64,000 nt of DNA from Paraburkholderia phytofirmans OLGA172 (GTDB lineage Bacteria; Pseudomonadota; Gammaproteobacteria; Burkholderiales; Burkholderiaceae): contig NZ_CP014578.1 in the NCBI RefSeq assembly GCF_001634365.1, forward strand, positions 310,001 to 374,000, read 5' to 3'. The translations under genes were made by a program, and so were the position numbers. A model generated the notes under the pieces. The model did not search any database. It saw only the letters and a program-made list of their open reading frames with translations, and was not told the DNA's origin. This document shows, in pieces, positions 36,521-46,950 of the stretch (its first letter is position 1; every line of letters begins with the position of its first letter).

Positions 36521-37520
36521 CGAGGCGCTGGCGTCCGCTGAAACGGTCGCCGCGCAACTCGCGGAACCCTCGCGCGTCGAGGCGCTGGCGGCTAAGCTCG
36601 CCAGGCAACCGCGCCATGTCGCGCTGACGGTCGCGCGTGGCAGCTCGGATCACGCAGCGAGTTACTTCGCAAGCCTGACGATGAGCCGCCTCGGCCTGCC
36701 GGTCGCCTCGCTGCCGATGTCGGTTGCGACGCTCCAGCAAGCGCCGCTGCAGGTGCGCGATCAGCTTGCGCTGGCGTTCTCGCAATCGGGTAAGAGCCCG
36801 GATCTGGTCGGCACGATGGAAGCGTTGCGCCGGGCCGGCGCGTTGACCGTGGCCGCCGTGAATGCGCCGAGCTCGCCGCTGGCCGACGCTTGCGAATTTC
36901 ACCTGCCGCTCATGGCCGGTCCGGAACTGAGCGTCGCGGCGACCAAGAGTTACATCGCCATGCTGTCGATCTCCGCGCAACTGGTCGCGCACTGGCAGAA
37001 GGACGACGCGCTGCTCGGCGCGCTGAACACGCTGCCCGACGCACTGCAAGCCGCTGGCAAGCTCGACTGGTCGAACGCGGTGGATGAACTGCGTGGCATC
37101 GAACGCATGATTGTGATCGGCCGCGGTCTGGGTCTCGCGATCGCGCAGGAAGCCGCGCTGAAATTGAAAGAGACCTCCGGCATTCAGGCGGAAGCGTTTT
37201 CGAGCGCGGAAGTGCGGCACGGTCCGATGGAACTGATCGACCGCGACTATCCGCTGTTGGTCTTCGCACCGCGCGGTCCCGAGCAAGCCGGCTTGCTGCA
37301 ACTCGCGCGCGACATGCAGGCGCGCGGCGCCCGCGTGCTGCTCGCCGCACCGGCCGACGTGCCGGAAGCGACGCTGCCGCTCGCTACCACCGCTCATGCG
37401 GCGCTCGACCCGATCGCCGCGATCCTGTCCTTTTACGTGATGGCAGCCGGCCTTGCCGCCGCGCGCGGGCGCAATCCTGATTCGCCACGCCATCTCAACA
37501 AAGTCACCGAAACTCACTGA
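36504..37520 (+). CDS. SIS-domain glucosamine-6-phosphate deaminase/isomerase (NagB-II type)
   Basis: A 338-residue protein with two SIS domains resembling the isomerase half of GlmS but lacking the glutaminase domain. Motifs are LTVARGSSDHAASYFASL and AFSQSGKSPDLVGTM in the first, and VIGRGLGLAIAQEAALKLKE plus SSAEVRHGPMELI in the second. Such proteins replace NagB in many proteobacterial GlcNAc operons, giving fructose-6-P and ammonia. TTG 36504 is preferred: GAAGGAG lies six bases upstream, whereas ATG 36513 is 15 bases away. It overlaps nagA. Confidence 0.88.
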   Translation: MSNMLNEALASAETVAAQLAEPSRVEALAAKLARQPRHVALTVARGSSDHAASYFASLTMSRLGLPVASLPMSVATLQQAPLQVRDQLALAFSQSGKSPDLVGTMEALRRAGALTVAAVNAPSSPLADACEFHLPLMAGPELSVAATKSYIAMLSISAQLVAHWQKDDALLGALNTLPDALQAAGKLDWSNAVDELRGIERMIVIGRGLGLAIAQEAALKLKETSGIQAEAFSSAEVRHGPMELIDRDYPLLVFAPRGPEQAGLLQLARDMQARGARVLLAAPADVPEATLPLATTAHAALDPIAAILSFYVMAAGLAAARGRNPDSPRHLNKVTETH

Positions 37521-37558
37521 CGAGAAATCAGATGCGACGTGTCGAGGAGTCCCGCTTG

Positions 37559-40123
37559 ATGAGCCATTCTGAAGGCCATATTGTTTTGCTCGCGCCGATG
37601 ACCGGTCCGGTCGTACCGCTGGCGAACGTGCCCGACCCTGTGTTTTCGGGCGGCATGTTCGGTGACGGCATCGGCATCGATCCGCTCGAGGGGCGACTCG
37701 TCGCACCGTGCGACGGCATCATCACCCATCTTGCGCGCACCGGCCACGCGGTCACGCTCGCGACGGCCGAAGGTGTGGAGATTCTGCTGCACATCGGTAT
37801 CGACACGGTCGAGCTGAATGGCAAGGGCTTTGCGCCGATGGTCGCGCAAGGTGCCCACGTGCGAACGGGGGAAGTGCTGATCGAATTCGATCAGGATCAG
37901 GTCGCGCTGAATGCGCCAAGTCTCGTCTCGGTGATCGCAATTGCCAATTCGGATGCGTTCGAGATTGTCGAGCGTGCGCAGGACGGCATGTTGACGGCAG
38001 GTGAAACGCCGTTGCTGATGCTGCGCGCTCGCGGCGGCGAGGCGGCGCACGCAGCGCGCGAGGCGAGCGCCACCAACGTAACCGAGGAAGCCCGTCAACA
38101 AGTCACGCTGGTCCACGCAGGCGGTCTGCATGCGCGGCCGGCGGCGCGCGCTCGTGAAGCGGCGCGCGGTTTCGATGCGCGCGTCGAAGTGCGTTACGAA
38201 GGGCGTAAGGCTGCGATCGAGAGCGTGGTCGGTTTGCTCGGTCTCGGCGCAGGCGAAGGGGCGACTGTCGAGTTGCTCGGCGTCGGCCCGCAGGCCAAAG
38301 CCGCGATCGAAGCGATCGCCCACGAATTGACGCGGGAAGCGCACGGCGAAGTCGAAGAAAAGCCGGCGCGACAAAGTTCACCGGCGCCGCAAGCGATTGC
38401 GTATGCGGCGAACGAAGCGCTTGCGCCGAATATGCTCGCGGGTGTGTGCGCGTCGCCGGGCGTCGCGGTCGGCAAGCTGGTGCGCTGGGATGACGCGGAT
38501 ATCGATCCGCCGGAAAAGGCGAACGGCACGTCGGCGGCTGAAAGCCGATTGCTCGACAAGGCGATTGCCACCGTCGACGCCGACCTCGGTACCACCGTGC
38601 GCGATGCGTCGCAACGCGGTGCGGTGGGTGAGGCGGGTATTTTCGCGGTGCATCGAGTCCTCCTCGAAGATCCCACGCTGGTCGACGCCGCGCGCGATCT
38701 GATCAGCCTCGGCAAGAGCGCCGGCTTTGCGTGGCGCGAAGCGATCCGCGCACAGATCGCCATCCTGACGAAGATCGAAGACGCATTGCTCGCGGAACGT
38801 GCCACCGATCTGCGCGACATCGAAAAGCGCGTATTGCGCGCGCTCGGTTATTCGAATGCTGCGGCACGCACGCTGCCGGAAGAAGCTGTGCTGGCGGCTG
38901 AAGAGTTCACCCCGTCGGATTTGTCGTCGCTGGATCGCACGCGCGTCACCGCGCTGGTGATGGCGCGTGGCGGTGCCACTTCGCATGCGGCGATTCTTGC
39001 TCGCCAGGCCGGCATTCCGGCGCTGGTGGCAGTCGGCGACGCATTGCACGCGATCCCCGAAGGTACGCAAGTGGTGGTGAACGCCACCACCGGCCGCCTC
39101 GAATTCGCTCCAACCGAACTCGACATCGAACGCGCGCGTCTGGAGCGCAGTCGCTTGGCCGGCGTACGCGAAGCGAACCGCCGCACGTCGCAGCAGGCGG
39201 CCGTGACTTCCGATGGCCGCGCGATCGAAGTCGCCGCGAACATTGCCACGCTCGACGATGCGAAAACCGCTGTCGACAACGGCGCCGATTCAGTCGGCCT
39301 GCTGCGCACCGAACTGCTGTTCATCCACCGCGCCGCCGCGCCGACCATCGACGAACATCGCCAGAGCTACCAGGCCATCGTCGATGCACTGAGCGGCCGC
39401 ACCGCGATCATTCGCACGCTGGACGTCGGCGCGGACAAGGAAGTCGACTACCTGACGCTGCCGCCCGAACCGAATCCGGCGCTCGGCCTGCGCGGCATTC
39501 GCCTCGCACAAGTGCGCCCGGATCTGCTGGACGATCAGTTGCGCGGTCTGCTCGCGGTGCAACCGCTCGGCGCCGTACGCATCCTGCTGCCGATGGTGAC
39601 GGATGTCGGTGAATTGATCCGCATCCGCAAACGCATCGACGAATTCGCCCTTGAATCGGGCCGTACCGAACCGATCGAAGTCGGCGTGATGATCGAAGTG
39701 CCATCAGCGGCGCTGCTTGCCGATCAACTGTCGCAACACGCGGATTTCCTGTCGATCGGCACCAACGATCTGACGCAATACACGCTCGCCATGGACCGTT
39801 GCCAGGCCGACCTCGCGGCGCAGGCTGACGGCTTGCATCCGGCGGTCCTGCGCCTGATCGCAGCGACCGTGCAGGGCGCCAACAAGCATGGCAAATGGGT
39901 CGGCGTCTGCGGCGCACTGGCGGGCGATCCGCTGGCCATGCCGCTGCTCGTCGGTCTCGGCGTGACCGAGCTCTCGGTGGATCCGGTGTCGGTGCCGGGC
40001 ATCAAGGCGCGAGTGCGCAACCTCGATTATCAGTTGTGCCGTCAACGCGCCCAGGATGCCCTGGCGCTCGAATCGGCGCAGGCGGTAAGAGCAGTGAGCC
40101 GCGAAACCTGGCCATTGGACTGA
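37559..40123 (+). CDS. nagF: Three-domain PTS phosphotransfer protein EIIA(Glc)-HPr-EI (NagF type)
   Basis: About 854 residues combining three relay proteins. EIIA-Glc (residues 1-150) has its phospho-His in VEILLHIGIDTVELNGKGF. HPr (about 178-265) has GLHARPAARAREAARGF. Enzyme I (about 295-854) has the swivelling His in ARGGATSHAAILARQAG, GLLRTELLFIH, RTLDVGADKEVDYL, LSIGTNDLTQYTLAMDR and a Cys in VGVCGALAGDP. It can pass phosphate from PEP directly to the NagE permease. ATG 37559 has GAGGAG upstream; ATG 37532 is an alternative. Confidence 0.93.
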   Translation: MSHSEGHIVLLAPMTGPVVPLANVPDPVFSGGMFGDGIGIDPLEGRLVAPCDGIITHLARTGHAVTLATAEGVEILLHIGIDTVELNGKGFAPMVAQGAHVRTGEVLIEFDQDQVALNAPSLVSVIAIANSDAFEIVERAQDGMLTAGETPLLMLRARGGEAAHAAREASATNVTEEARQQVTLVHAGGLHARPAARAREAARGFDARVEVRYEGRKAAIESVVGLLGLGAGEGATVELLGVGPQAKAAIEAIAHELTREAHGEVEEKPARQSSPAPQAIAYAANEALAPNMLAGVCASPGVAVGKLVRWDDADIDPPEKANGTSAAESRLLDKAIATVDADLGTTVRDASQRGAVGEAGIFAVHRVLLEDPTLVDAARDLISLGKSAGFAWREAIRAQIAILTKIEDALLAERATDLRDIEKRVLRALGYSNAAARTLPEEAVLAAEEFTPSDLSSLDRTRVTALVMARGGATSHAAILARQAGIPALVAVGDALHAIPEGTQVVVNATTGRLEFAPTELDIERARLERSRLAGVREANRRTSQQAAVTSDGRAIEVAANIATLDDAKTAVDNGADSVGLLRTELLFIHRAAAPTIDEHRQSYQAIVDALSGRTAIIRTLDVGADKEVDYLTLPPEPNPALGLRGIRLAQVRPDLLDDQLRGLLAVQPLGAVRILLPMVTDVGELIRIRKRIDEFALESGRTEPIEVGVMIEVPSAALLADQLSQHADFLSIGTNDLTQYTLAMDRCQADLAAQADGLHPAVLRLIAATVQGANKHGKWVGVCGALAGDPLAMPLLVGLGVTELSVDPVSVPGIKARVRNLDYQLCRQRAQDALALESAQAVRAVSRETWPLD

Positions 40124-40220
40124 ACCCTGCACAGTCCGCAACCAGCTTCGCATAGTCAGGACGTAGAGCGACAAAACTTAACGACGACAGTCGACAACGA
40201 GACATGGATTGGAGGTGTCA

Positions 40221-41993
40221 ATGGATGGGAATCCGTTTCTGAAGATTCAGCGCCTGGGCCGGGCGCTGATGCTGCCGATTGCAGTGCTGCCGGTTGCCGG
40301 CCTGCTGCTGCGATTGGGCCAACCCGATGTGTTCAACATCAAGATGATCGCCGACGCCGGCGGCGCGATCTTCGACAACCTGCCGTTGCTGTTCGCAATC
40401 GGCGTGGCGGTCGGCTTCGCGAAAGACAACAACGGCGTAGCAGGTCTCGCGGGTGCGATCGGTTATCTGATCGAAGTCGCGGTGATGAAGGACATCAACG
40501 ACAAGCTCAACATGGGCGTGTTGTCCGGGATCGTGGCGGGTATCGTCGCGGGCCTGCTGTACAACAGGTACAAAGACATCAAGCTGCCCGACTACCTCGC
40601 ATTCTTCGGAGGGAAACGCTTCGTGCCGATTGTCACCGGCGTGGTCTGTCTGGCGATAGGCATTGTGTTCGGTTACGTATGGCAGCCGGTGCAAGGCGTG
40701 ATCGACACGGCCGGCCATTGGCTGACGACCGCGGGTGCGCTCGGCGCGTTCGTGTTCGGTGTGCTGAACCGCTTGCTGCTCGTCACGGGTCTGCATCACA
40801 TCCTCAATTCGCTGACGTGGTTCGTGTTTGGCACCTTCACGCCCCCGGGCGGCGTCGCGGTGACGGGCGACCTGCATCGCTTCTTCGCAGGCGACCCGAC
40901 TGCGGGCACATTCATGACGGGCTTTTTCCCGATCATGATGTTTGGCTTGCCAGCCGCATGTCTCGCGATGTACCACGAGGCACCGAAAGAGCGCCGCGCG
41001 ATGGTGTTTGGCCTGCTGGCGTCGATGGCGCTCACCTCGTTCCTGACGGGCGTGACCGAGCCGATCGAATTCAGCTTCATGTTTCTTGCGCCGGTGCTGT
41101 ACGCGATCCACGCGGTGCTGACGGGCTTGTCGCTGGCAATCTGTTCGGCGCTCGGGATTCATCTCGGCTTCACCTTCTCGGCTGGCTTTATCGACTACGT
41201 GCTGAACTACGGCCTGTCGACCAAGGGCTGGTGGGCGATTCCCCTCGGACTCGTGTACTCGGTGGTGTACTACGGCCTGTTCCGCCTCTTCATCCGCAAG
41301 TTCAACATGGCGACGCCGGGCCGCGAACCCGCCGCCGAAGACGAACAGATCGAGTCGTTCACGGCTGGCGGTTTTGTTTCGCCGGTGGCGGGTGCCGCCA
41401 TGCCGCGCGCGCAGCGTTATATTGCTGCGCTGGGTGGCGCGTCGAACCTGTCGGTGGTGGATGCGTGCACGACGCGCCTGCGTCTGTCGGTGGTCGATGC
41501 CAACAAGGTTTCGGAAGGCGAACTGAAGACGATCGGCGCGCGTGGCGTGCTCAAGCGCGGCTCGACCAACGTGCAGGTGATCATCGGGCCGGAAGCGGAC
41601 ATCATCGCCGACGAAATCCGCACGGTGATCGCACAAGGCGGTGGCGATGCTGTGAAGCCGGTGGCTGCGGCTGCTGTCGCTGCGGCTCCTGTGGCGGCTG
41701 CAAGCGGTGCTCAGAGCGGTCCGCTCGACCCGGATCCGCTGCATTGGCTCGCCGTGTTCGGCGGCGCGGGCAACGTCGTGTCGCTGGACGCTGTGGCGGC
41801 AACGCGTCTGCGGATCGTGGTTCGCGATCCGTCGGCGGTCGATCGTCAATGTCTGGCTACGCTCGATACGGCGTGGGTCTCGGCGGATACGTTCCATATC
41901 GTAGTTGGCGACGCGGCCAAGCGCTACGCCGCGCAACTGGCCACGCGTCTGTCGACCGATACCGGTGCCGGAACGGAGCCGCAGCCCGCGTAG
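40221..41993 (+). CDS. nagE: GlcNAc-specific PTS permease EIIC-EIIB with a second, degenerate EIIB
   Basis: Transports and phosphorylates N-acetylglucosamine. 590 residues. The EIIC domain (about 1-370) has the typical GRALMLPIAVLPVAGLLLRL and FMFLAPVLYAIHAVLTG. An EIIB domain follows with phospho-Cys416 in VVDACTTRLRLSVVDANKV. After an Ala-rich linker (about 475-500) comes a second EIIB-like domain in which the Cys position appears to be Ala526 (DAVAATRLRIVV). Start ATG 40221 follows GGAGGTG. EIIA, HPr and EI are supplied by nagF just upstream. Confidence 0.93.
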   Translation: MDGNPFLKIQRLGRALMLPIAVLPVAGLLLRLGQPDVFNIKMIADAGGAIFDNLPLLFAIGVAVGFAKDNNGVAGLAGAIGYLIEVAVMKDINDKLNMGVLSGIVAGIVAGLLYNRYKDIKLPDYLAFFGGKRFVPIVTGVVCLAIGIVFGYVWQPVQGVIDTAGHWLTTAGALGAFVFGVLNRLLLVTGLHHILNSLTWFVFGTFTPPGGVAVTGDLHRFFAGDPTAGTFMTGFFPIMMFGLPAACLAMYHEAPKERRAMVFGLLASMALTSFLTGVTEPIEFSFMFLAPVLYAIHAVLTGLSLAICSALGIHLGFTFSAGFIDYVLNYGLSTKGWWAIPLGLVYSVVYYGLFRLFIRKFNMATPGREPAAEDEQIESFTAGGFVSPVAGAAMPRAQRYIAALGGASNLSVVDACTTRLRLSVVDANKVSEGELKTIGARGVLKRGSTNVQVIIGPEADIIADEIRTVIAQGGGDAVKPVAAAAVAAAPVAAASGAQSGPLDPDPLHWLAVFGGAGNVVSLDAVAATRLRIVVRDPSAVDRQCLATLDTAWVSADTFHIVVGDAAKRYAAQLATRLSTDTGAGTEPQPA

Positions 41994-42050
41994 TGCAACG
42001 TTAAGGAGCGGCCAGCGCCGCTCCATTGCCGCGCTTATCTTCCGATGACG

Positions 42051-42103
42051 CGGTAAACGCAAAAGCGGCACCTTGATTCAAGGTGCCGCTTTTGCGTTTA
42101 CCG
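42051..42103. terminator. 53-bp perfect palindrome, bidirectional terminator between nagE and cydX
   Basis: Arms of 26 bp (42051-42076 and 42078-42103) are perfectly complementary around one base. The inner part, AAAAGCGGCACCTT / AAGGTGCCGCTTTT, is a symmetric terminator with A and T tracts in both directions. The outer part (CGGTAAACGC) extends the pairing well beyond what is needed. Confidence 0.9.
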
Positions 42104-42140
42104 GCTTGGACCTAACGGCGCGCGGCCGGCAACGGATGCA

Positions 42141-42257
42141 TCAACGCGTCTTCTGCTTGCCCGCTTCTAAAGGCCGGCGCGATTCCAGCCACATCACGTT
42201 AATGATGCCGAACGCCAAAGCCACGCCAATGCCGAGAAGCCAACTGAAATACCACAT
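42141..42257 (-). CDS. cydX: CydX, small subunit of cytochrome bd oxidase
   Basis: A 38-residue protein starting MWYFSWLLGIGVALAFG with one transmembrane helix and the tail NVMWLESRRPLEAGK. This is the CydX pattern (YFSWxLG, WxE). CydX binds CydAB and is needed for stable heme centres. It follows cydB by 28 bp and has AGGAG upstream of its ATG. Confidence 0.93.
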   Translation of the reverse strand: MWYFSWLLGIGVALAFGIINVMWLESRRPLEAGKQKTR

Positions 42258-42285
42258 CACAAACTCCTGTTAATCGTATTCCTGA

Positions 42286-43422
42286 TCAATACATCGAATG
42301 ATGATTTTCTTCGAGTGCCGCGGCGGTCACCTTGCCTCGCATCACGCGATACACCCAGCTCGTGTAGATCAGGATGATCGGCAGGAAGATGATCACGGCG
42401 ATCAGCATGATCTGCAGCGTCATGCGGCTCGAGGTCGAATCCCACACGGTGAGACTGCTGCGGCCGTCGAGCGAGGAGGGCATGATGAACGGGAACATCG
42501 AGAAGCCCGCCGTCAGAATCACGCCGATGACCATCAGCGAGGTCGACAGGAAGGCGCTCTTTTCAAAGCGCGAGCGCGCCAGCAACAAGGCGAGTACGCC
42601 GCCGACGAGGCCGGCCGCCGGCGCGCTCACCATCCACGGATAGTTCGCGTAGTTGGTGAGCCAAAGACCGGGTGCGCCGATCACGTTCTTCAGCAACGGA
42701 TTGGCAACCGTGTCGAGCGGCGCGGCGTCGACGATCTGGTAGCCGCCGATCATCGTGGCGATCAGTGCGCCGGCAAGCAGGAACAGCACCACGGTGGCGA
42801 ACGAAGCAATCCGCAGCGCCAGCGAAGCACGCTCGGCGACGATGTCGTCCGCTTTCATCTTCACGAAGGCTGCGCCGTGCGCGGCCAGCATCGACACGCT
42901 AACCAGCCCGCACAGCACGGCGAACGGGTTGAGCAGCGCGAAGAAACTGCCGTGATATGTGACGCGCAGATCGGTGTCGAACGAGAACGGCACGCCTTGC
43001 AGCAGGTTGCCGAACGCCACGCCGAACACCAGCGCCGGTACGAAGCCACCGACAAACAGCGCCCAATCCCACGCGTTGCGCCAGCGCGGGTCTTCACGTT
43101 TGCTGCGGTAGTCGAAGCCGACTGGCCGGAAGAACAGTGAGAACAGCACCAGCAGCATCGCGAAGTAGAAGCCGGAGAACGATGCGGCGTACACCAGCGG
43201 CCACGCGGCGAACATCGCGCCGCCCGCTGTGATGAGCCACACCTGATTGCCTTCCCACGTCGCGCCGACCGTGTTCACGACGATGCGCCGCTCCGCGTCG
43301 GTCCTTGCGATGAACGGCAGCAGAATCGCCGCGCCCATGTCGAAGCCGTCGGTGAGCGCGAAGCCGATCAGCAGCACGCCGATCAACACCCACCAGATCA
43401 GTTTGAGGGTTGCGTAATCCAT
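42286..43422 (-). CDS. cydB: Cytochrome bd ubiquinol oxidase subunit II
   Basis: A 378-residue integral membrane subunit. It starts [20 protein letters not shown], followed by [36 protein letters not shown] and the C-terminal [19 protein letters not shown], all typical. CydB supports the heme-bearing CydA and the oxygen channel. The gene order cydP-cydA-cydB-cydX on the minus strand indicates one operon. Confidence 0.97.
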   Translation of the reverse strand: MDYATLKLIWWVLIGVLLIGFALTDGFDMGAAILLPFIARTDAERRIVVNTVGATWEGNQVWLITAGGAMFAAWPLVYAASFSGFYFAMLLVLFSLFFRPVGFDYRSKREDPRWRNAWDWALFVGGFVPALVFGVAFGNLLQGVPFSFDTDLRVTYHGSFFALLNPFAVLCGLVSVSMLAAHGAAFVKMKADDIVAERASLALRIASFATVVLFLLAGALIATMIGGYQIVDAAPLDTVANPLLKNVIGAPGLWLTNYANYPWMVSAPAAGLVGGVLALLLARSRFEKSAFLSTSLMVIGVILTAGFSMFPFIMPSSLDGRSSLTVWDSTSSRMTLQIMLIAVIIFLPIILIYTSWVYRVMRGKVTAAALEENHHSMY

Positions 43423-43456
43423 GATGAACTTTCCCTTGGAACAGAGTGGCGGCGAA

Positions 43457-45046
43457 TCATGCGACCGTGTTGGTCGGCAGCGGCTGATTCAGCGGCTGTT
43501 CGTGGTGATAGCGCCCGGTGTGCAGCGACGAAGGTCCGAGTCGCGCGTACTTGAACATCAGCATGATTTCGATGATGAACAGCACCGTGTAGAACACGAC
43601 GAAGCCGGCAATGCTCAGGTAGAGATCGCCTGGCGTCAGGCTCGAGGCGGACAATGCGGTCGGCAGAATGCCGGCAATGGTCCACGGTTGACGGCCGACT
43701 TCAGCGACGATCCAGCCGAATTCGGCAGCGAGCCACGGCAACGGAATCGCCCATACGGCCCAGCGCAGGAACCAGCGGCGCTTCTCCAGCAGCAGGGAGC
43801 GCTGCGCGCAGAACCAGAACGCCAGCACGAAGGTCGCAAGGAACAGGATGCCGAGGCCAACCATCAGGCGGAACGAGAAGAACACGGGCGCCACCGGCGG
43901 AATCGTCTTCTTGGCGGCCTGCGCAATCTGATCTGGCGTGGCATCGGTGACGTTCGGGGTGAACTGCTTGAGCATCAGGCCGTAGCCGAGATCCTGCTTG
44001 TGTGCGTCGAAGGCGGCTTTGGCTTCGTCCGTGGCGTCGCCTAGCTTCAGCTTTTGCAGTGCGGCGTAGGCGAGCATGCCGTTCTTGATGCGCACTTCGT
44101 TCTGCGCCATCAGGTCTTTCAGGCCGACCACCGGTTCGTCGATCGAGCGCGTGGCGATGAGGCCGAGCGCATACGGAATGCGGATCGCATAGTCGGTGCG
44201 CTCTTCCTTCTGGTTCGGAATGCCGATGATCGTGAACGGTGCGGGTGCGGGCGCCGTTTCCCATTCGGATTCGATGGCAGCCAGCTTGACCTGCTGAACT
44301 TCGCCGGTGCGGTAGCCGGACTCGTCGCCGAGCACGATCACGCACAACGTCGACGCCAGACCGAAGCCCGCGGCAATGGCGAACGAGCGCAAGGCGAATT
44401 CGGTGTCGCGGCGCTTCAGCAGATACCACGACGACACACCGAGCACGAACATTGAAGCCGTCACATAACCGGCCGATACGGTGTGCACGAACTTTACCTG
44501 CGCGACGGGGTTGAACAGCACCGAGAAGATGCTGTCGAGTTCCATGCGCATGGTCTGATAGTTGAAGGTGGCGCCGACCGGATTGTTCATCCAGCCGTTG
44601 GCCACCAGAATCCACAGCGCCGACAGGTTCGAACCGAGTGCGACGAGGAACGTGACGATCACGTGCTGCACTCTCGAGAGCCGCTTCCATCCGAAGAAAA
44701 ACAGGCCGACGAAGGTCGACTCGAGGAAGAACGCCATCAAACCTTCAACGGCCAGCGGCACGCCGAAAATGTCGCCGACATAGTGCGAGTAGTACGACCA
44801 GTTGGTGCCGAACTGGAATTCCAGCGTGAGACCGGTGGTGACGCCCATCGCAAAATTGATGCCGAACAGCTTGCCCCAGAACTGGGTCATGTCTTTGTAG
44901 ATCTGCTTGCCGGTCATCACATAAACGGACTCCATGATGACGAGCAGCCAGGACAGACCGAGCGTGAGCGGCACGAACAGAAAGTGATAAAGCGCCGTGA
45001 TGGCGAACTGGAGGCGCGACAGTTCTACGACTTCGCTAACGGGCAT
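43457..45046 (-). CDS. cydA: Cytochrome bd ubiquinol oxidase subunit I
   Basis: Carries hemes b558, b595 and d and oxidises quinol, giving a high-affinity, non-pumping oxidase. About 529 residues. The N-terminus [21 protein letters not shown] contains the first heme ligand His. [25 protein letters not shown] and [11 protein letters not shown] follow, with a long Q loop around residues 240-370. ATG 45046 has AAGGTG six bases upstream, and a GTG three codons earlier is less likely. Confidence 0.96.
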   Translation of the reverse strand: MPVSEVVELSRLQFAITALYHFLFVPLTLGLSWLLVIMESVYVMTGKQIYKDMTQFWGKLFGINFAMGVTTGLTLEFQFGTNWSYYSHYVGDIFGVPLAVEGLMAFFLESTFVGLFFFGWKRLSRVQHVIVTFLVALGSNLSALWILVANGWMNNPVGATFNYQTMRMELDSIFSVLFNPVAQVKFVHTVSAGYVTASMFVLGVSSWYLLKRRDTEFALRSFAIAAGFGLASTLCVIVLGDESGYRTGEVQQVKLAAIESEWETAPAPAPFTIIGIPNQKEERTDYAIRIPYALGLIATRSIDEPVVGLKDLMAQNEVRIKNGMLAYAALQKLKLGDATDEAKAAFDAHKQDLGYGLMLKQFTPNVTDATPDQIAQAAKKTIPPVAPVFFSFRLMVGLGILFLATFVLAFWFCAQRSLLLEKRRWFLRWAVWAIPLPWLAAEFGWIVAEVGRQPWTIAGILPTALSASSLTPGDLYLSIAGFVVFYTVLFIIEIMLMFKYARLGPSSLHTGRYHHEQPLNQPLPTNTVA

Positions 45047-45296
45047 GTTGATCACCTTGGGACTGATGCGAGGCAGGCACGGACAGCAGTGCCTGCGCGA
45101 CTTGTTCAGGCGGCAGCGACATATGCTCCGCCTGCGGATGGTTGAAGAACGCGTATTTGAGCACCATCAGCAGTGCGAATTTGATGGTGAGGACGATGGC
45201 AATATCGCGCGCCAGCGTCGGACCGCGCACCCAGGCGGCGAGCCGTTTGCGCAGGCTCGAGCGAGGGTTGCTATGGCGATTCAGGGCTATGGTCAT
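45036..45296 (-). CDS. cydP: CydP-like putative small subunit of cytochrome bd oxidase
   Basis: An 86-residue protein: basic N-terminus (RHSNPRSSLRKRLAAWVRG), one transmembrane helix (DIAIVLTIKFALLMVLKYAFF) and the motif FFNHPQAEHMSLPPEQVAQ. Proteins of this kind are encoded just upstream of cydA in betaproteobacteria and annotated CydP. Its 3' end overlaps cydA by 11 bp, so the genes are translationally coupled. A structural or assembly role is inferred. Confidence 0.83.
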   Translation of the reverse strand: MTIALNRHSNPRSSLRKRLAAWVRGPTLARDIAIVLTIKFALLMVLKYAFFNHPQAEHMSLPPEQVAQALLSVPASHQSQGDQHAR

Positions 45297-45564
45297 GATC
45301 GGTCGAAGGCGACTTCACACCGGGTTAACCGGCTGGATCCAGGCCGTTTCAGCGGTCTGGCGAGTGCATCCCGATTCTAGAAGCAAGGACCTTGCGCGCG
45401 TTAGTTCGGCGCTGCGGCATTGGGTCGCGAACGTCACCACGCGCGGACAGTATCGCTACGAGGTTTGTGATACGTCAAGAAACGCGTGCTTGGTGGACAT
45501 GTTCTTGAGTGCGTGCGCGTGTGCATGCGTGTGCGATTGAGCGCATGCATCGTCGAGCGGGCAC

Positions 45565-45597
45565 AAAAAAGCCCTGCCTTCTTGCGAGGGCAGGGCT
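45565..45597 (-). terminator. Terminator of rpoH
   Basis: GCCCTGCC / GGCAGGGC stem with a 10-nt loop; on the minus strand it is followed by six T. Confidence 0.9.
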
Positions 45598-45653
45598 CTG
45601 CAGCCATACAACTGCGCGCCGGACGAGCCGGCACAACTAAAGGGTTTTAAGCC

Positions 45654-46616
<963 letters not shown>

Positions 46617-46950
46617 AAGCGTATTCAGTTAACGACTCCAGCGTTGGATGTTAGCACTCTGATTTGCTGAGTGCTAATACTTAGAAGGTGTAGGGGCATC
46701 CAAGTTCCGCATTTTCCTATTGAAATTCTGGTTTCGATAGCTATGTATCGAGACTGCGGCCGACAGTGTATGGGCCGTAGAATTTACCTGGCGAAGCGCC
46801 GCCGTTCTTATAAGTAGTCAGCATTTTGTAAAATCGAAGTGACTAATTGCGGAAATTTAAGTTTCGTCAGATGATTCATAGGGTCAGGATTGACTTTAGA
46901 ATAGAAGAACAATGCGAAGGTAATCAACGTTCGACTAGCTCGGGTGTTCG
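46617..46950. promoter_or_regulatory. rpoH/pagL divergent region
   Basis: This 334-bp gap holds the CIRCE element (46651-46677). On the minus strand, TTGGAT upstream of TATTAG at sigma-70-like spacing is a possible rpoH promoter overlapping CIRCE. The part from 46740 to 46950 is AT-richer than its surroundings (TTTTGTAAAATCG and similar) and probably contains the pagL promoter, which I cannot place exactly. Confidence 0.5.
46651..46677. promoter_or_regulatory. CIRCE operator (HrcA binding site)
   Basis: TTAGCACTC-N9-GAGTGCTAA is a perfect match to the CIRCE consensus, both arms and spacer. It lies immediately upstream of rpoH and implies repression by HrcA. Confidence 0.95.

Noticed and set aside
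40218..42071. 617-codon minus-strand frame opposite nagE
   Set aside because: His/Arg/Gln-rich shadow; it also runs through the palindromic terminator.
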